IMG/VR virus record: IMGVR_UViG_3300025767_000013
Location: 1-64,000 of that record
DNA: 64,000 bases
Reading direction: 5' to 3' (one strand)
From: a virus
The notes under the pieces were generated by a model, which was not told the origin of the DNA, did no database searches, and was given only the letters and a program-made list of their open reading frames with translations. The translations under genes were made by a program, and so were the position numbers. Positions 38,201 to 47,500 of this stretch are shown here, piece after piece (positions within the stretch are counted from its first letter, which is position 1; each line of letters starts with the position of its first letter).

Positions 38201-40633
38201 GCAACTCAAACATTGGGAACTGGAACAACCGATACCTATGTATTAAACACATTAAGTTCATCATTTGGATTAGTAATGGATATTGTTCTAAACGGAACGG
38301 GTTCATTACCAACAATCTCAGATTACACACAATCACTAACTGATTCGGAAATCTTAGAAGCTTATTCATTGATTAAATCAAACATTGGATTTATTCAAAG
38401 TGAATCAATCGCTTACATTTCATCTTCTTGGAGTGAGTTCGAATACAATGAGGCAAGCTGTTCTCGTGATGTTGGTTTAATTGTAAGTGGAGCAGCTGAA
38501 GATTTATTATTCGGTTCAGTATCATCATCGGTGGTTAATGGATACTACTATTACTTATTCCCATCGGAAGCAACTGGTTCTCAATTGAATCAAACATTGG
38601 ATGGTATTAGATACGCAGCTAGATTGACCAATAAGATTGTTCAAAGTGTAACTTTAGAATACCCATCAACTGAAGCATCTTCATCTTGGGAATTGATTAG
38701 AAATAACAAACAATTCATCCAAAGTGAATCAATCGCTTACATCTCATCTTCTTGGAGTTCATTCGGATACAACGAAGATACTTGTAAGAGAGATATTGGA
38801 TATATCTTAGATGCAGTAGCAACGGATATCAAATATGGTGGTAACGAAAGAAGTGTAACTGCTGGAGATTTCTATTATAGATACCCATCTAACGCAACCA
38901 CTTCAGAATTGGAACCAACTACAACTGGTATCGAATACGCTGGTGATATGGCTGAGAAAGTAATTGTTAACCAATTATTCCAATCACCATCATCTGAAGG
39001 TATCGCTGGAAATGAAATATTATTGAGAAATAGAGGTTTCATCCAAAACGAAGTAATCGCTTACATTTCTTCATCTTGGTCTCAATTTGAATACAATGAA
39101 GCAAGTTGCTCGCGTGATACTGGATATATTGTAGATGCAGTAGCAACTGACTTCTTATACGGAGGAAACGAAAGAAGTAGAACTGCTGGTGAATACTATT
39201 ACAAATTCCCATCATCCGCTACTGTTGCTGGAAGTGAATCTCCAAGCGTAAGTGCACAATTGTATCCAACGATTGATGGTGTGAGATACGCAAGTAGAAT
39301 CGCTCAAAAGTTAGTTCAAAACATTGAGTTTGTAACCGCATCAAATGAGGTATCAGCATCTTGGAACTTATTAAGAGATAACAAAGAGTTTATCCAAAAC
39401 GAAGTAATTGCATATATTTCATCTTCTTGGAGTGGTGTTACTTACAACGAAGATAAGTGTAAGAGAGATGTTGGTTATATCATTGATGCCGCAGCAACTG
39501 ACCTTTACTATGGTGGACAGGAAAGAAGTGTAACCGCTGGTTCATTCTACTACTTATTCCCATCTCGGGCAACTGTGAAAGGAACTCCATCTGAGGCAGC
39601 TCAGTTGGACCCAACAATTGATGGTGTAAGATACGCAAACGGATTATCAACAAAAGTAATTCAGAATGTTACTTTCGTAGAACCATCCGCAGAAGTATTG
39701 GTTGGTGCTGATTTATTGATTGGTAACAAACGATTCATCCAATTAGAAACTATTGAATATCTTTCATCTTCTTGGAGTGAGTTTGAATACAATGAGGTAA
39801 GTTGTTCTCGTGATTTAGGATATATTATTGACGCTGCTCGTACTGACTTGGTTTATGGTGGTAACGAAAGAAGTATCAAAGCTGGTACATTCTACTACTA
39901 TATCCCATCAGTAGCAACAACCGAACAAAAACCTCAAACTTTGGATGGTATTGATTTCGCTAAAGGAATGGCTGAGAAAGTAATTTTGAAAGACCAATTG
40001 ACGAGAGCAACATTCCAAACTCAACAATCGGTTGATTATTTGAGAGCAAGTAAAAAATACTTACAATCAATCGCTATTTCTTACACCGCTGGGGCATTCC
40101 CTGATTTTGTTTATAATGAAGAGAAATGTTATAGAGATACTGGTTTCATTGTAGATGCTATCGCAACTGACCTTCTTTACGGAGGAAACGAAAGAAGTAT
40201 CAGAGCAGCGGAATCATATTACACTGGTGTGTACGGAAGTGCGGCAGTTGTAATTACGGAACAAAAGAAAGAAACCGCTGAAACCAATAGATATTTAAGA
40301 ACTCAATTCCAAAGAATTGTAAGAAACTCACCTGTTGAGGTATTTGGTTCATTGATTATCACAACTGGACATGACTTCTCATATTCTGGTGCTGGTGTTA
40401 CCTATAAAGCTTTACCTCCTAACCAAGGTGGTGCTGGTGTACCTGACCCGGATAAGGAAATCACCGAATTGGCTGGTGGTAGAGTTTACTTTACTTCTGG
40501 TAACGAACTTGGTGACTTTAGAATTGGTACCGGACTTGTAATTAATCAGGCAACTGGTACATTGCAGGGTAGAACCTTCTCTCGTTCATTATTCTCGTTA
40601 GTTACACCTTTCTCTCTCGCATTGGAAGGGTAA
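26231..40633 (+). CDS. Giant repeat-built virion appendage protein (4800 residues)
   Basis: Residues 1-95 are a short shaft (SGSLYVSQSVNIG; SVEITGSLSVDGNL). Residues 96-370 resemble a right-handed beta-helix (YVSSTRGSDDNDGRSPAFPL, a DUF1565/pectate-lyase-like start). From about 400 on there are two interleaved repeat types: about 21 copies of a 45-50-residue unit (TQYTSSLSGS-x-VSSSFxIVTDIVxNG) and 23 copies of a unit of about 100 residues with a C-x-RDVGYIxDAxATDLxYGGNERS core. A cupredoxin-like domain lies near 1772-1899 and four copies of an 80-residue ESFxFTCDMDGN unit at about 3004-3337. The last 100 residues (EVFGSLIITTGHDFSYSGAG; GRTFSRSLFSLVTPFSLALEG) match the conserved end of large structural proteins of T4-like environmental phages. 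No secretion signal. Probably a tail or baseplate appendage; receptor unknown. Confidence 0.8.
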   Translation: MARLIPQKQIEEINIFKDSISVANSVFISGSLYVSQSVNIGNSLLDKQEITGSVEITGSLSVDGNLTFKNANNRLDATASFSDVSLDTQLFAGIRPEDFVASEATIYVSSTRGSDDNDGRSPAFPLRTIKKAAQLATPGDDGRYGLPTGSLFTGYRIDVDTGTYIEDNPIELPRNTTVWGSGLRVTKIVAKNENEDLFWVNSGCYLAEMTFAGLRVYPSVDNSQKGFAIAFAPNAFITTSPYIQNCSMISNQENSFLEAYEEIPAGGGGLNVDGNKIHPDSPLASMVLDAYTQIAPNGVGCQVVGRGFIQLVSFFTNFSAYSVKVLDGGQAVLLNSNTSFGDYGMYASGSRFITGSGGNTDAFLNVQDNYSIIVNTIEKGLSAIPALVPNAANGIRVTDPNIIEQYFVSEDSSADVAEAVKSDFRLVSSIVENGNSNVPTLIAKSSTSGYSPTSVYNISGQTQYTSSVSASAEDVALVDTNFDILLDIIERGNAATASYVEISNVSHSIQISDIEQYKGLGSSATTIEKVSSGFNTIMEIISTGITTVDIVSNTSASYKVTDTTIYETDISSSQSTIDYVSSSLSIVYDILANGTASAPTIILSSSIENPTIEIQNAYELLINNIPFIQEETIVYLSSSWSEHPYNQETCKRDIGYIISGAAHDLLYGGNEESVRSGLFYYLYPSNATTSELDPTLTGIKYASGLAQNILAGKIFSDTTVENENGYDVIFQNKDFVIEETILYISSSWSGFDYNEAKCRRDTGYILDAVATDLRYDGNERSVTAGEFYYKYPSQATSTQLNQTIDAINYAKRLTEKLLNNDTFGQPSASVIGAVDLMRENRSLIQDETITFINTQYPNFDYNQTKCRRDVGYIIDNIATDLLYGGNERTEIAGLYYFLYPSIANTTQLTETLLAIEYVNGLVDEVIQSNVLPTPQVVLNVDGNIKVTTYNSVTSSISATDTEVTLVSQSFNIVEDIIRYGTDYITSTIAGNSNDYIWTTSTPLNVSGRTQITSSEVDSENLQIIQNNFGVVTDIIAGGVGATPTLVENVSSSIKVTSTTQFTNGSSVATSAEAALVSASIAIVTDIVQNGTASLPDLVQNTSASIKVSGETQTTSAISASITEANKVSSSFEIVTDIVENGVSVIPTIVSNTNENIKFFNDSVQYISSSYSGSSEDVAFISSSISIVTDIITNGTGSLPTIVDYTQSLDSENAIAAYEILKNNISFIQDETIAYLSSSWSTASYDESKCRRDVGLIISGAAEDLLWGANSASVMNGYYYYLFPSQAQGAQLNQTLDGIFYASKLAQKLVQNIEFATASEERRATWDLITNNTEFIKEETIAYLSSSWSNFDYNEVTCKRDVGYILDAVKTDVYYGGNERTAKAGEFYYLYPSQATIGNDGDTGGQLNQTLDGIRYAGRIAKNIVQSIELSSPSQAVLDAKELLFENKTFIQNEVIAFISSSWSEFSYNQTTCKRDVGYILDAAITDMVYGGNERGRIAAEYYYRYPSSAIVGGVPSSTQQKDPTVDGINYTNALAQKIVLGSVFVDADSTKLSIRNSIVENKAYVQQNVIDYINDTYPTLNYNDSKCYRDIGFIIDAVVTDLVYGGNQRSIKAGTFYYLFPSEATYSQLTETINGINFGRDLVKLVVKGAKSIEDSFDVVVKIIESGSSVVTEQTIGTDSNGAPISTVGIPKNSYGDNLVTTVVGTTIPAEIELVKNTEAGIKLGNDVQITSSLSAGTDEINKVSSSFSIVTDIVKYGITPTLEVSGSSEFVTYYEVVTLEEGNYLFNKNQLSKFDNAFTESFDDGIVDPEITLKRGELYTFSVNSLNIVNADISVLKPFYIKTKRTAGTNDLYNDGITGNGTSFGTVTFIVPFDAPDTLYYVNSNNVSASGIINIVDELPLSDTQRYVTIPSLGEVEVVTNNVDNIKINNIDQYTSEYTASAVQSVAISSSFATTVDILFNGVDNLPTQIKNVEGLVKKNNIAQYTSSVDTTEGLRNTISSSFDIVLDIVENGTGSIPTIVDNTTDLIKVTSEAQYVSSTSAGSDEIQSVSSSFAIVLDILKNGVGSLPTEIENVSGSIKKTTFEQYISASSATQTEIAKVSSSVAIVTDIISNGVDSLPIVVDNTSELIKVTTTEQYTGSLSGSLEDVAAISSSISIVTDVIANGLFGLPTVTAYTASVSTPSTLAAYEIIKENIDFIQNETIAYLSSSWSTASYDEAKCRRDVGLIISGAAEDLLFNSISASVVNGYYYYLFPSQAQGAQLNQTLDGVFYASKLAQQLVQNNIFVTASSERLLTAELITNNTEFIQEETIAYLSSSWSSFDYNETTCKRDVGYILDAVKTDIVYGGNERSVKAGEFYYLYPSAATGSQLNQTLDGINYAGKLAQRVIQNIEFVTASEFVSASYDLIVNNIDFVKEETIAYLSSSWSGFSYNETTCKRDVGYILDAVATDLYYGGNERSITAGEFYYLYPSNATGSELIQTLDGINYARRLANEIIQNNQFALAPFSRTNAVDVLIENKLFIQEEVISYVSSSWSGVFYNEDKCKRDVGYILDAVATDTLYGGNERSSKAGEFYYLYPSRATNAGVPSEQNQLDSTLDGITYAKLVSDKLLQNEIFVTASTQVVEVVKLITENKPFIQAEVISYISSSWSNFEYNEASCSRDVGYILDAVATDFYYGGNERSITAGEFYYLFPSAATVSGSESPSVSAQLYPTVDGVTYAQRLTNKLVNNINLVTASLERQTTYNLLLDNKELLQNEVISFMSSSWSGFEYIEAKCRRDVGYIVDAVATDVLYGGNERSITAGEFYYLYPSEATTVQSDQTITGINHAAGLADKIVQNTLLVNPNSDLLAKYNLILDNKELVQDNVIRFVDMKYPYFTYNRVKCRRDVGFIIDAVATDLLWGGNERSIIAGDYYYRYPSEATTIQLGETTEAIRYAKGIVKQILLNTLLEVPSVKSNTENNIRFTDTTQYTGSLAISGSNLTDISSSFELVTGIITSGISSYTPSTATYNPANGDFTMTIVRHGLDVGDSIYLKPESFTFTCEMDGNRTEHKLPAAGQPAYDSRLTIKSVTSNTVTVNVGKSGPNVEFNPTNASYDPSTGDFVVTVASHSLSVGEGVVMAAESFAFTCDMDNDQSVKSYPRVGIDPFAVRSIPLTSVTDTTMTFNVGASGPNKYFTPVSASYNALTGDMILTVSESFGLGVGRSVVLENESFAFTCDMDGNTTTHSYPRSGSDPYAEKSILITSVGTTSHTPTDAPYNPTTGVVTLTIANHGFSNGDYVKVDDGALTYTCVSDNNQTEHSYPRAGYDYPSGRWLEISNVTTNTFDINVGSSSYLGEHTFVTASLNGIKRQDGTFTINVGDAGSASGSIHTFVSASANAVKHEPQSVHTFVSASNGALKHLPQSTHTFVRTQRDSVTTLPIEVKNIENLIKVTDATQTTSSLSGSGVEVGIVSASIDMINDIIRLGSDNIPFAIAKNFQTSELDTPQNLTTGRYVTASGDYEVGNELAIVTSSFAQINDVIENGLTSLPTLVLNTNNNIKVTNVTQYTSSLSGSSTETSKVSASVDIIETIVQNGVGSIPTIVQNNTNTSNLIKVGNVEQYISASGADKIQSKIVSSSFGIVIDILVNGTGSLPTIVEYTNQVDAPKTVLAYNLLKENIEFIQNETILFMSSSWSGFEYNEASCSRDVGLIVSGVAEDLIYNANSASVVNGYYYYLFPSQATGSQLDQTVTAIRYASNLAQNIVRNRTYVTASIEVSASYDLLIQNKEFIVSESISFVSSSWSDFYYNQNTCGRDVRYIVDAVATDLIYGGNERSVTAGKYYYDYPSSAIVGGVPSSTQQKDPTVTAINYVKGLVTEIVGGAVFQTASNEVEYTYDTIRTNRGFIQNEVIAFVNAKYPNLFYNEASCSRDTGFIVDAVATDLRWGGNQRSREAGRFYYLFPSKATNVQLGETTDAVTYASDLVTEIVLKNTLSIPSASLNTDNNIKVTSATQTLGTGTTDTYVLNTLSSSFGLVMDIVLNGTGSLPTISDYTQSLTDSEILEAYSLIKSNIGFIQSESIAYISSSWSEFEYNEASCSRDVGLIVSGAAEDLLFGSVSSSVVNGYYYYLFPSEATGSQLNQTLDGIRYAARLTNKIVQSVTLEYPSTEASSSWELIRNNKQFIQSESIAYISSSWSSFGYNEDTCKRDIGYILDAVATDIKYGGNERSVTAGDFYYRYPSNATTSELEPTTTGIEYAGDMAEKVIVNQLFQSPSSEGIAGNEILLRNRGFIQNEVIAYISSSWSQFEYNEASCSRDTGYIVDAVATDFLYGGNERSRTAGEYYYKFPSSATVAGSESPSVSAQLYPTIDGVRYASRIAQKLVQNIEFVTASNEVSASWNLLRDNKEFIQNEVIAYISSSWSGVTYNEDKCKRDVGYIIDAAATDLYYGGQERSVTAGSFYYLFPSRATVKGTPSEAAQLDPTIDGVRYANGLSTKVIQNVTFVEPSAEVLVGADLLIGNKRFIQLETIEYLSSSWSEFEYNEVSCSRDLGYIIDAARTDLVYGGNERSIKAGTFYYYIPSVATTEQKPQTLDGIDFAKGMAEKVILKDQLTRATFQTQQSVDYLRASKKYLQSIAISYTAGAFPDFVYNEEKCYRDTGFIVDAIATDLLYGGNERSIRAAESYYTGVYGSAAVVITEQKKETAETNRYLRTQFQRIVRNSPVEVFGSLIITTGHDFSYSGAGVTYKALPPNQGGAGVPDPDKEITELAGGRVYFTSGNELGDFRIGTGLVINQATGTLQGRTFSRSLFSLVTPFSLALEG
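28075..40270 (+). repeat. 23 coding repeats with the C-x-RD-x-G-Y-I core
   Basis: Each unit reads roughly: NxxFIQxExIAYLSSSWS, then YNE-x2-C-x-RDVGYI, DAVATDL-YGGNERS, AGEFYYLYPS and QTLDGIxYA. The Cys, the Arg-Asp pair and the YYYLFPS/YYLYPS block are almost invariant. Units 4, 8, 15 and 18 share a distinct variant (GLI(I/V)SG(A/V)AEDL with VNGYYYYLFPS) that starts each cluster. Confidence 0.9.
35240..36240 (+). repeat. Four coding repeats with the ESFxFTCDMDGN core
   Basis: About 80 residues each: a (S/T)ASYNPxTGDF-like strand, HxLxVGxxV, ESFxFTCDMDGN, HSYPRxGxDP and TVNVGxSGPN. The fourth copy is shortened and altered (GALTYTCVSDNNQTEHSYPR). Confidence 0.85.
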
Positions 40634-40648
40634 TATCTAAAGAAGTAA

Positions 40649-40656
40649 TATTTATA
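40649..40656 (+). promoter_or_regulatory. Putative late promoter, TATTTATA box
   Basis: AATATTTATATAGG in the 41-base gap after the 4800-residue gene; the core ends 18 bases before the next ATG, with AGGA between. Confidence 0.5.
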
Positions 40657-40674
40657 TAGGAAAAAGAAGAAATT

Positions 40675-41538
40675 ATGGCAGATGTTTTTGTACCCTTAAA
40701 CGCATTTAAGTCGGTAGTAACTACTCTGACTGGAGAAGATGACCAAATTTATACTACTCCAGCCGGAGTTTCTACTATTATGCTATCAGCTCAAATCACT
40801 AATAATAATGATTCTGAGGCTGAAAATGTAACTATTAAGTTGACATCCAATAGAGAAATACCAGTTCCTCAAGTAGCTGATATTATCAATACTGGTAGTA
40901 TGTATAGTGCTTCCGCACTTTTGGAAGAAAATTTAACATTTTTGAAAAAAGAAGTAGCAGCTTATACTCAATTTAATAATAACCTATTGGATACTCCATT
41001 TGGGTTTTCACAATCCAGATATGAGGCATATGTAGATACTGCTGTAAACGCTGCTGCATATGATATAGCTAATGGTGGTACAATTAGAACAACAAAAGCA
41101 GCATTATCTTTTTATAATAAAAATGGTGTATCGTTAATTCCTGATGGGCAAGTAACAGCATCCAAAGATGCAATTGATTATACAAATGTATTAGCTCAGC
41201 AAATCATACTAAATGAATCAGTAACTGGTTCGACTGATGTAATAAGATTATACCAAACAACATATACTCAATCATTCAATTATGATTTAATTGCCGAAAC
41301 TGGGTCCGCAGAATTTATTTCTGAAATATTTACTGTTATATCGGATACAATTTATGACCCAGTCAGAGAATTGCAGGAATCGATAGAATTTGTTAATAAT
41401 TTTCCTATACCAATTGGGGATTCATTTTCACCAGTAGTAGCTGGTAAATTGGTATTAGAAGAAGAATTTGGATTAATTTTTTCAGGTTCTGAAAATTTGA
41501 AGGTAGTTCTATCACTTCTTGAAAGTGCAAATGAATAA
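40675..41538 (+). CDS. Virion structural protein, function unknown
   Basis: 287 residues. An N-terminal beta domain (DVFVPLNAFKSVVTTLTGEDDQIYTTPAGVSTIMLSAQITNNND, about 3-46) resembles small decoration or connector domains and is related in style to the 110-residue protein at 54505. Residues 80-190 are helical and include AYDIANGGTIRTTKAALSFY, a distant echo of the DAVATDLYYGGNERSxxAGEFYY unit of the preceding giant protein. The C-terminal part is mixed. It has its own promoter-like box. Probably an appendage or baseplate component. Confidence 0.62.
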   Translation: MADVFVPLNAFKSVVTTLTGEDDQIYTTPAGVSTIMLSAQITNNNDSEAENVTIKLTSNREIPVPQVADIINTGSMYSASALLEENLTFLKKEVAAYTQFNNNLLDTPFGFSQSRYEAYVDTAVNAAAYDIANGGTIRTTKAALSFYNKNGVSLIPDGQVTASKDAIDYTNVLAQQIILNESVTGSTDVIRLYQTTYTQSFNYDLIAETGSAEFISEIFTVISDTIYDPVRELQESIEFVNNFPIPIGDSFSPVVAGKLVLEEEFGLIFSGSENLKVVLSLLESANE

Positions 41539-41560
41539 TTATTAAGTGAATAAATCATAA

Positions 41561-44500
41561 ATGAGTCAATTATTAAGTGGTAAGGTAAAAGTAACTCGTC
41601 CCCAAGATGTATCGGCGGATAGGTATGAGTATCTGCGATTAAATGAAGCAGAACCTAACTTTGGTGTACCTGAAGCTGGTTTAATCGATACGGGTTCAGT
41701 TGCACTTATCGCTACTGATTATGAGGGTAATCGTTTATTTGTTACCCGAATTCAATTAGAGGAATATAGTGGTTCATTTAGTGGTTCATTTCAAGGAGAT
41801 GGTTCTCAGTTAACAAATCTACCTGATACAAGTAGATTAATAAGTGGTTCAGCATCTGCTTCAATTTCACCAAATTTTGGATTCTTGGTAAATGTATCTT
41901 CATCTTTTGATGGAGATATTGATGTTAATGGTGATGTTCGAATTATTGGTGATTTATATGTAGATAATAGAATTGTAGCAAGAGAACTTCTTGTAGAAAT
42001 TATCTCATCATCAATTATTTTCTCATCTGGTTCAAACCGATTTGGAAATACAACCGCAGATTCACAAGAACTTACTGGTTCGGTTGGTATTACTGGTTCT
42101 CTTAATGTAGATGGTAATACGAATCTAACTTATAATGTAGTTGTTGGTGAAAATTTAGATGTAAGTGGTAGTGTTAATATTGGTGGCGATTTAAGTACAA
42201 ATAACATTACCGCATCATATGTATCATCTTCATTCTTTGAAGGAGATGGTAGTAGATTATTCAACCTACCAGCTGCAGCTGAATCAACAAGAATCGTTGA
42301 TGGTAATGTAACCGCATCCGTTAGTAACGAAGAAGGTTTCATAGTAATTTCAGTAGATAGTGGTTCACAGTTTACTGGTTCATTGTTTGTAAGTGGAAAT
42401 ATTGAAATTAATAGTGGTTCATCCTTCTCTGGTAGTGGCGAAAACCTTTTCAATATTCCAAGAGCAGCATTAACACCTGATGCACTTTTATCATCATTTA
42501 TTGTTAGTGGTTCTGTAACCGCATCGGTTGACCCTAATGAGGGATTTGTTGTAACCTCAATTGAAAGTGGTTCCACTTTTAGCGGTAGTATCTTTATGGC
42601 TAGTGGTTCATTCATTAGTTCATCTGGTAGATTATTTTTTGATATTCCCCGCTCCGCTCTTACTGAAGATGCACTTTTATCATCATTTATAGCAAGTGGT
42701 TCAGTAACTGCATCTGTATCTCCTGATAAGGGATTTGTTGTAACCTCAGTTCAAAGTGGTTCAACCTTTAGTGGTTCGATATTTTTAGCTAGTGGTTCTT
42801 ATATTAGTGGTAGTGGTGAACAATTATTTGATATTCCATTCTCAGCACTTTCCGATGAAGCTCAAGCAGCGGTAGAAGCAGTATTATCTTTCCAAGCGGG
42901 AAGAATAGCAACTGGTTCTGTAACCGCATCGGTTGATGCCAATAGGGGATTTATTGTTGAATCACCAATCTATGGTTCTGAGTTTACTGGTTCATTGGAG
43001 GTAACCTCTTATGTATCGGCATCAATGTTTACTGGTAGTGGTGCGGGGTTATATGATATTCCTCGTTCAGCACTTACCGAAGATGCTTTACTTTCCGCAT
43101 TTATTGTTAGTGGTTCAGTAACGGCATCGGTTTCACCTGATAAGGGATTCTTAGTAACTTCTACCGCAAGTGGTTCTACATTTAGTGGTTCCGTTTTCTT
43201 GAGTAGTGGTTCATTCTTTAGTGGTTCTGGTGAAAAATTATTTAATATTCCTCGTTCAGCATTATCACCCGATGCATTAGTATCATCTTTGATAGCATCT
43301 GGTTCGGTAACAGCATCTACATCACCTGATAGGGGTTTTGTTGTAGTATCTCAAGCAAGTGGTTCTGAATTCACTGGTTCGGTTGATATAAGAGGTAATA
43401 TTATAGCAACTGGAAATGTATCAGCATCAATCTTTAGTGGTAGTGGTGCTGGATTATTTAATATTCCTAAATCAGCACTTGCTGATGAAGTATTAATTGC
43501 AACTCAAATATCAACGGGTTCAGTAACCGCATCAGTTTCTGATGTATATGGATTCAGAGTAGAATCTTTACTAAAGGGTTCTGAATTTACTGGCTCTATT
43601 GATGTTACTGGTGATATAAGATTAAACTCAGGTTCAGTTTTTGTAACCAGTGGTTCATTCTTTAGTGGTAGTGGTGAGAAGTTATTTAACATCCCACTTT
43701 CGGCACTTGCTGAAGAAGTAGTAGCATCAACTCAAATTGCGGAAGGTGATGTATCGGCTTCGGTTGACTTTAGAGATGGATTTATTGTTAAATCCATTAA
43801 GAGTGGTTCATCATTCCAAGGAAAAGTATCAGTAACTGGTTCTTTATTCGTTAGTGGAAGTACAATCGAAATTTACTCTGGTTCATTTAGTGGTAGTGGT
43901 GCTAAATTATTTGATATTCCGAGAGCAGCATTAACACCGGATGCATTACTTACTCCATTGATTGTAAGTGGGGCAATTACCGCATCGGTATCGCCTGATA
44001 GAGGTTTTGTTGTAGTATCGGTAAATAGTGGTTCTGAATTCACTGGTTCGGTGGATGTATTGGGAGCTGTAACCGCATCTGCATTTAGAGGTAGCGGTAG
44101 AGATTTAACCGATGTTTCGGTTACATCTATGAGTACGGGTTCCGCAACTGCTTCAGTAAGTGCGGATGGCCAATTTAATGTAACATCACCGCTTGGTACA
44201 AATATCAATGGTTCGATTACTACAACAGGTAACATTACAGCGGCCTCTTATGTAAGTGCATCTACCTTCAAAGGTAGTGGTGCTGAATTAACTGATATTG
44301 TTTCTACTGAAATTGTAAGTGGTTCGGTATCTGCTAGAGTAACCCCTGAAGATGGATTCGTAGTAACCTCGATTGAAAGTGGTTCATTCTTCGATGGTGA
44401 TGTATTCGTAAATGGAATTGTACAAGCTGGCTCTGGAAATTATTTTAGTGGTAGTGGTGAGGGATTATTTAATATCCCAAGAGCAGCACTTACCGAAGAT

Positions 44501-47500
44501 GCTTTGGTAACATCATTTATTGCTAGTGGTTCGGTAACGGCATCTACTTCTCCAAACTTTGGATTTAGAGTAGAATCAGCTGCTAGTGGTTCTCAAATTA
44601 CTGGCTCACTTAGAGTAAACGATACATTACAAGTAACATCAACTGATGTTAGGGCAATTATAGGTAAGTTTTTTAGTGGTAGTGGACAAGGTTTAACTAA
44701 TATCCCCCGTTCGGCTTTAACCGAAGATGCACTTATTTCAACATTCATTGCGTCTGGTTCGGTAACCGCATCTGTTGCACCTAAAGATGGATTTGTAGTA
44801 ACCTCCGTTACAAGTGGTTCTACTTTCTATGGTGAGGTTAGAGTAGCAAGTGGTTCATCTTATAGTGGTAGTGGTGCTAAATTATTCAATATTCCAAAAT
44901 CCGCAATTTCGGATTTGGACACATCTAAAATCTTTAGTGGTTCAGTTACCGCATCAACATCTCCACAAAATGGATTTGTTGTAACTTCAACTGTTAGTGG
45001 TTCTACTTTCTATGGTGAACTTAGAGTTATTACTGGTTCATCATTCTCTGGTAGTGGTGCTAAATTATTCGATATTCCAAGAACTGCACTTACTGAAGAT
45101 GCACTTCTTTCCTCATTTATAGCAAGTGGTTCAGTAACCGCATCTACATCTCCAAATAAGGGATTTGTAGTAACATCTACCGCAAGTGGGTCAACCTTCT
45201 CAGGTTCAATCTTTCTGAGTAGTGGTTCATTCTTTAGTGGTAGTGGTGAGAAACTTTTCAATATTCCAAGAACAGCATTAACACCTGATGCTTTAGTTAG
45301 TACATTAATTGCGAGTGGTTCTGCTACCGCATCTATTTCACCTGTTGAAGGATTTGTGGTTAATACCTCATCTTCTATTGATGGTGATTTGACAGTTACG
45401 GGTAAAATTACCGCAACTGAGTTAAATGTAACATTCATTAATTCAGAAGTAATTTACTCATCGGGTTCAAACATATTTGGTGATAGTTTAACCAATGATA
45501 CTCAACAAATGACTGGTTCGGTTGAGGTAACTGGTTCATTGACTGTTGAGGGTGTAATTACTGGAGATGGTAGTGGATTATACAATATTCCACAATCTGC
45601 ACTTACTGAAGCAGCAACATTGATTGCTAGTGGAAGTGTAACCGCATCAGTTGACCCTGATGCTGGGTTTGTTGTAACTTCAGTTGATAATGGTTCAACA
45701 TTTAGTGGTTCGGTTTACTTATCATCTGGTTCATTCTTCTCTGGTAGTGGTGAGAACTTATTCAATATTCCAAGAACCGCATTTAGTGGTGATTCATTCA
45801 GAATTGCATCTGGCTCAGTAACTGCATCGGTTTCACCTGATTTTGGATTTGTGGTAGAATCGGTGGACAGTGGTTCTATCTTTAGTGGTAGTATCTACTT
45901 ATCATCTGGTTCATTCTTTAGTGGTAGTGGTGAAAACCTTTTTAATATACCATTATCTGCATTATCCGAAATATCATCATTCATTGCTAGTGGTAGTGTA
46001 ACCGCATCGGTTTCACCTGATTTTGGATTTGTAGTAACTTCGGTAGAAAGTGGTTCAACTTTTAGTGGAAGTATTTTCCTAAGTAGTGGTTCATCATTCT
46101 CTGGTAGTGGCGAAAACTTATTTAACATTCCCCGTTCAGCTCTTACCCAAGACGCACTTATTTCAACTGAAATCAAATCTGGTTCAGTAACCGCATCTGT
46201 TTCGCCTGACTTTGGATTTGTTGTAATTTCTGAAGCTAGTGGTTCTACATTTAGTGGTTCGGTAGTTGTAAGTGGTAGTGTTGATGCACAAATAGTAAGA
46301 GCAGATGAATTATCTGGTTCGTTCTCTGGTTCATTCTTTGGAGATGGTGGTGGATTAACAAACATCCAATTAGCAAACTTATCGTTAGAGATTAGTAGAA
46401 TTGCATCTGGTTCAGTTACCGCATCTACTTCACCTGATGGATTTATAGTTGAATCAACTGAAAGTGGTTCATTTATTAGTGGTTCAGTTGAAATCACTGG
46501 TAGTTTGACAGTAATCGATGGAATCATTACCGGTGATGGTAGTGGGTTGAGAAACATCGATATCGCTAACTTAGCAATTGATTCATCTCGTATCTTCACC
46601 GGTTCAGTAACCGCATCCGTTCAGCAAGACGGATTCTTCAGAGTTGGTGATGGCTCAGAATTTAATCCTGTTAAATCTGAATTTAGTGGTTCTGTTTTTG
46701 TATCCGAATCACTATATGTAAATCAATTTATATTTGGTGATGGTACTTACCTACAAAATGTAACAGCAGCAGCTTCACCAAGAATCCAAAGTGGTTCGGT
46801 AACCGCATCGGTTTCACCCGTTTATGGATTCAGAGTAGAATCGGAAAAAAGTGGTTCTGAGTTCACCGGTTCGGTTAACATTAGTGGTTCTATATCAGCA
46901 TCACTTTATGTGGGTGATGGTAGTGGATTATTCAATATCCCACCGGAATCTATTGAAGGACTTGAGTTATTCAAAATTAACTCTGGTTCTGGTATTGCTA
47001 TTATTGACCCTGATAAGTTAGATGTTAATGTTCCAATTACCGCATCTCGATACGATGGTGATGGTTCTGGACTTTTCAATATCCCGGCGGAATCTCTTAC
47101 TGACCTTAAATTAGATAGGATTGAATCTGGTTCTGCAATTGCATTGATTTCTCCTAACAAAGGATTGGAAGTAAATGTTGATGTTAATTTATCTCAATCA
47201 TTATATGTAAGTGGTGGTATATTCGTAACTGGTTCTGATGTTGTATTGGCAAGTGGTTCAACATTCATTGGTGATGGTAGTGGATTAACAAATATCAATA
47301 TTGCTAATCTATCATTTGAAACTTCACTCTTACAAAGTGGTTCGGCAATTGCACAAATTTCTCCAAACCTTGGATTTGTTATCAATGTATCATCTTCAAT
47401 TAGTGGAAACTTAGATGTTACTAATCAAATTTACGCACCAATTATTCGTGGTGGTGAAATTAGCGGTTCATTATATGGTGGTTACTATGGTGAGGGTGAT

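Noticed and set aside
41352-46599. Minus-strand open frames rich in EPLxxKIEP opposite the SGSVTASV repeats
   Set aside because: Antisense shadows of a highly repetitive + strand gene, without independent start signals.
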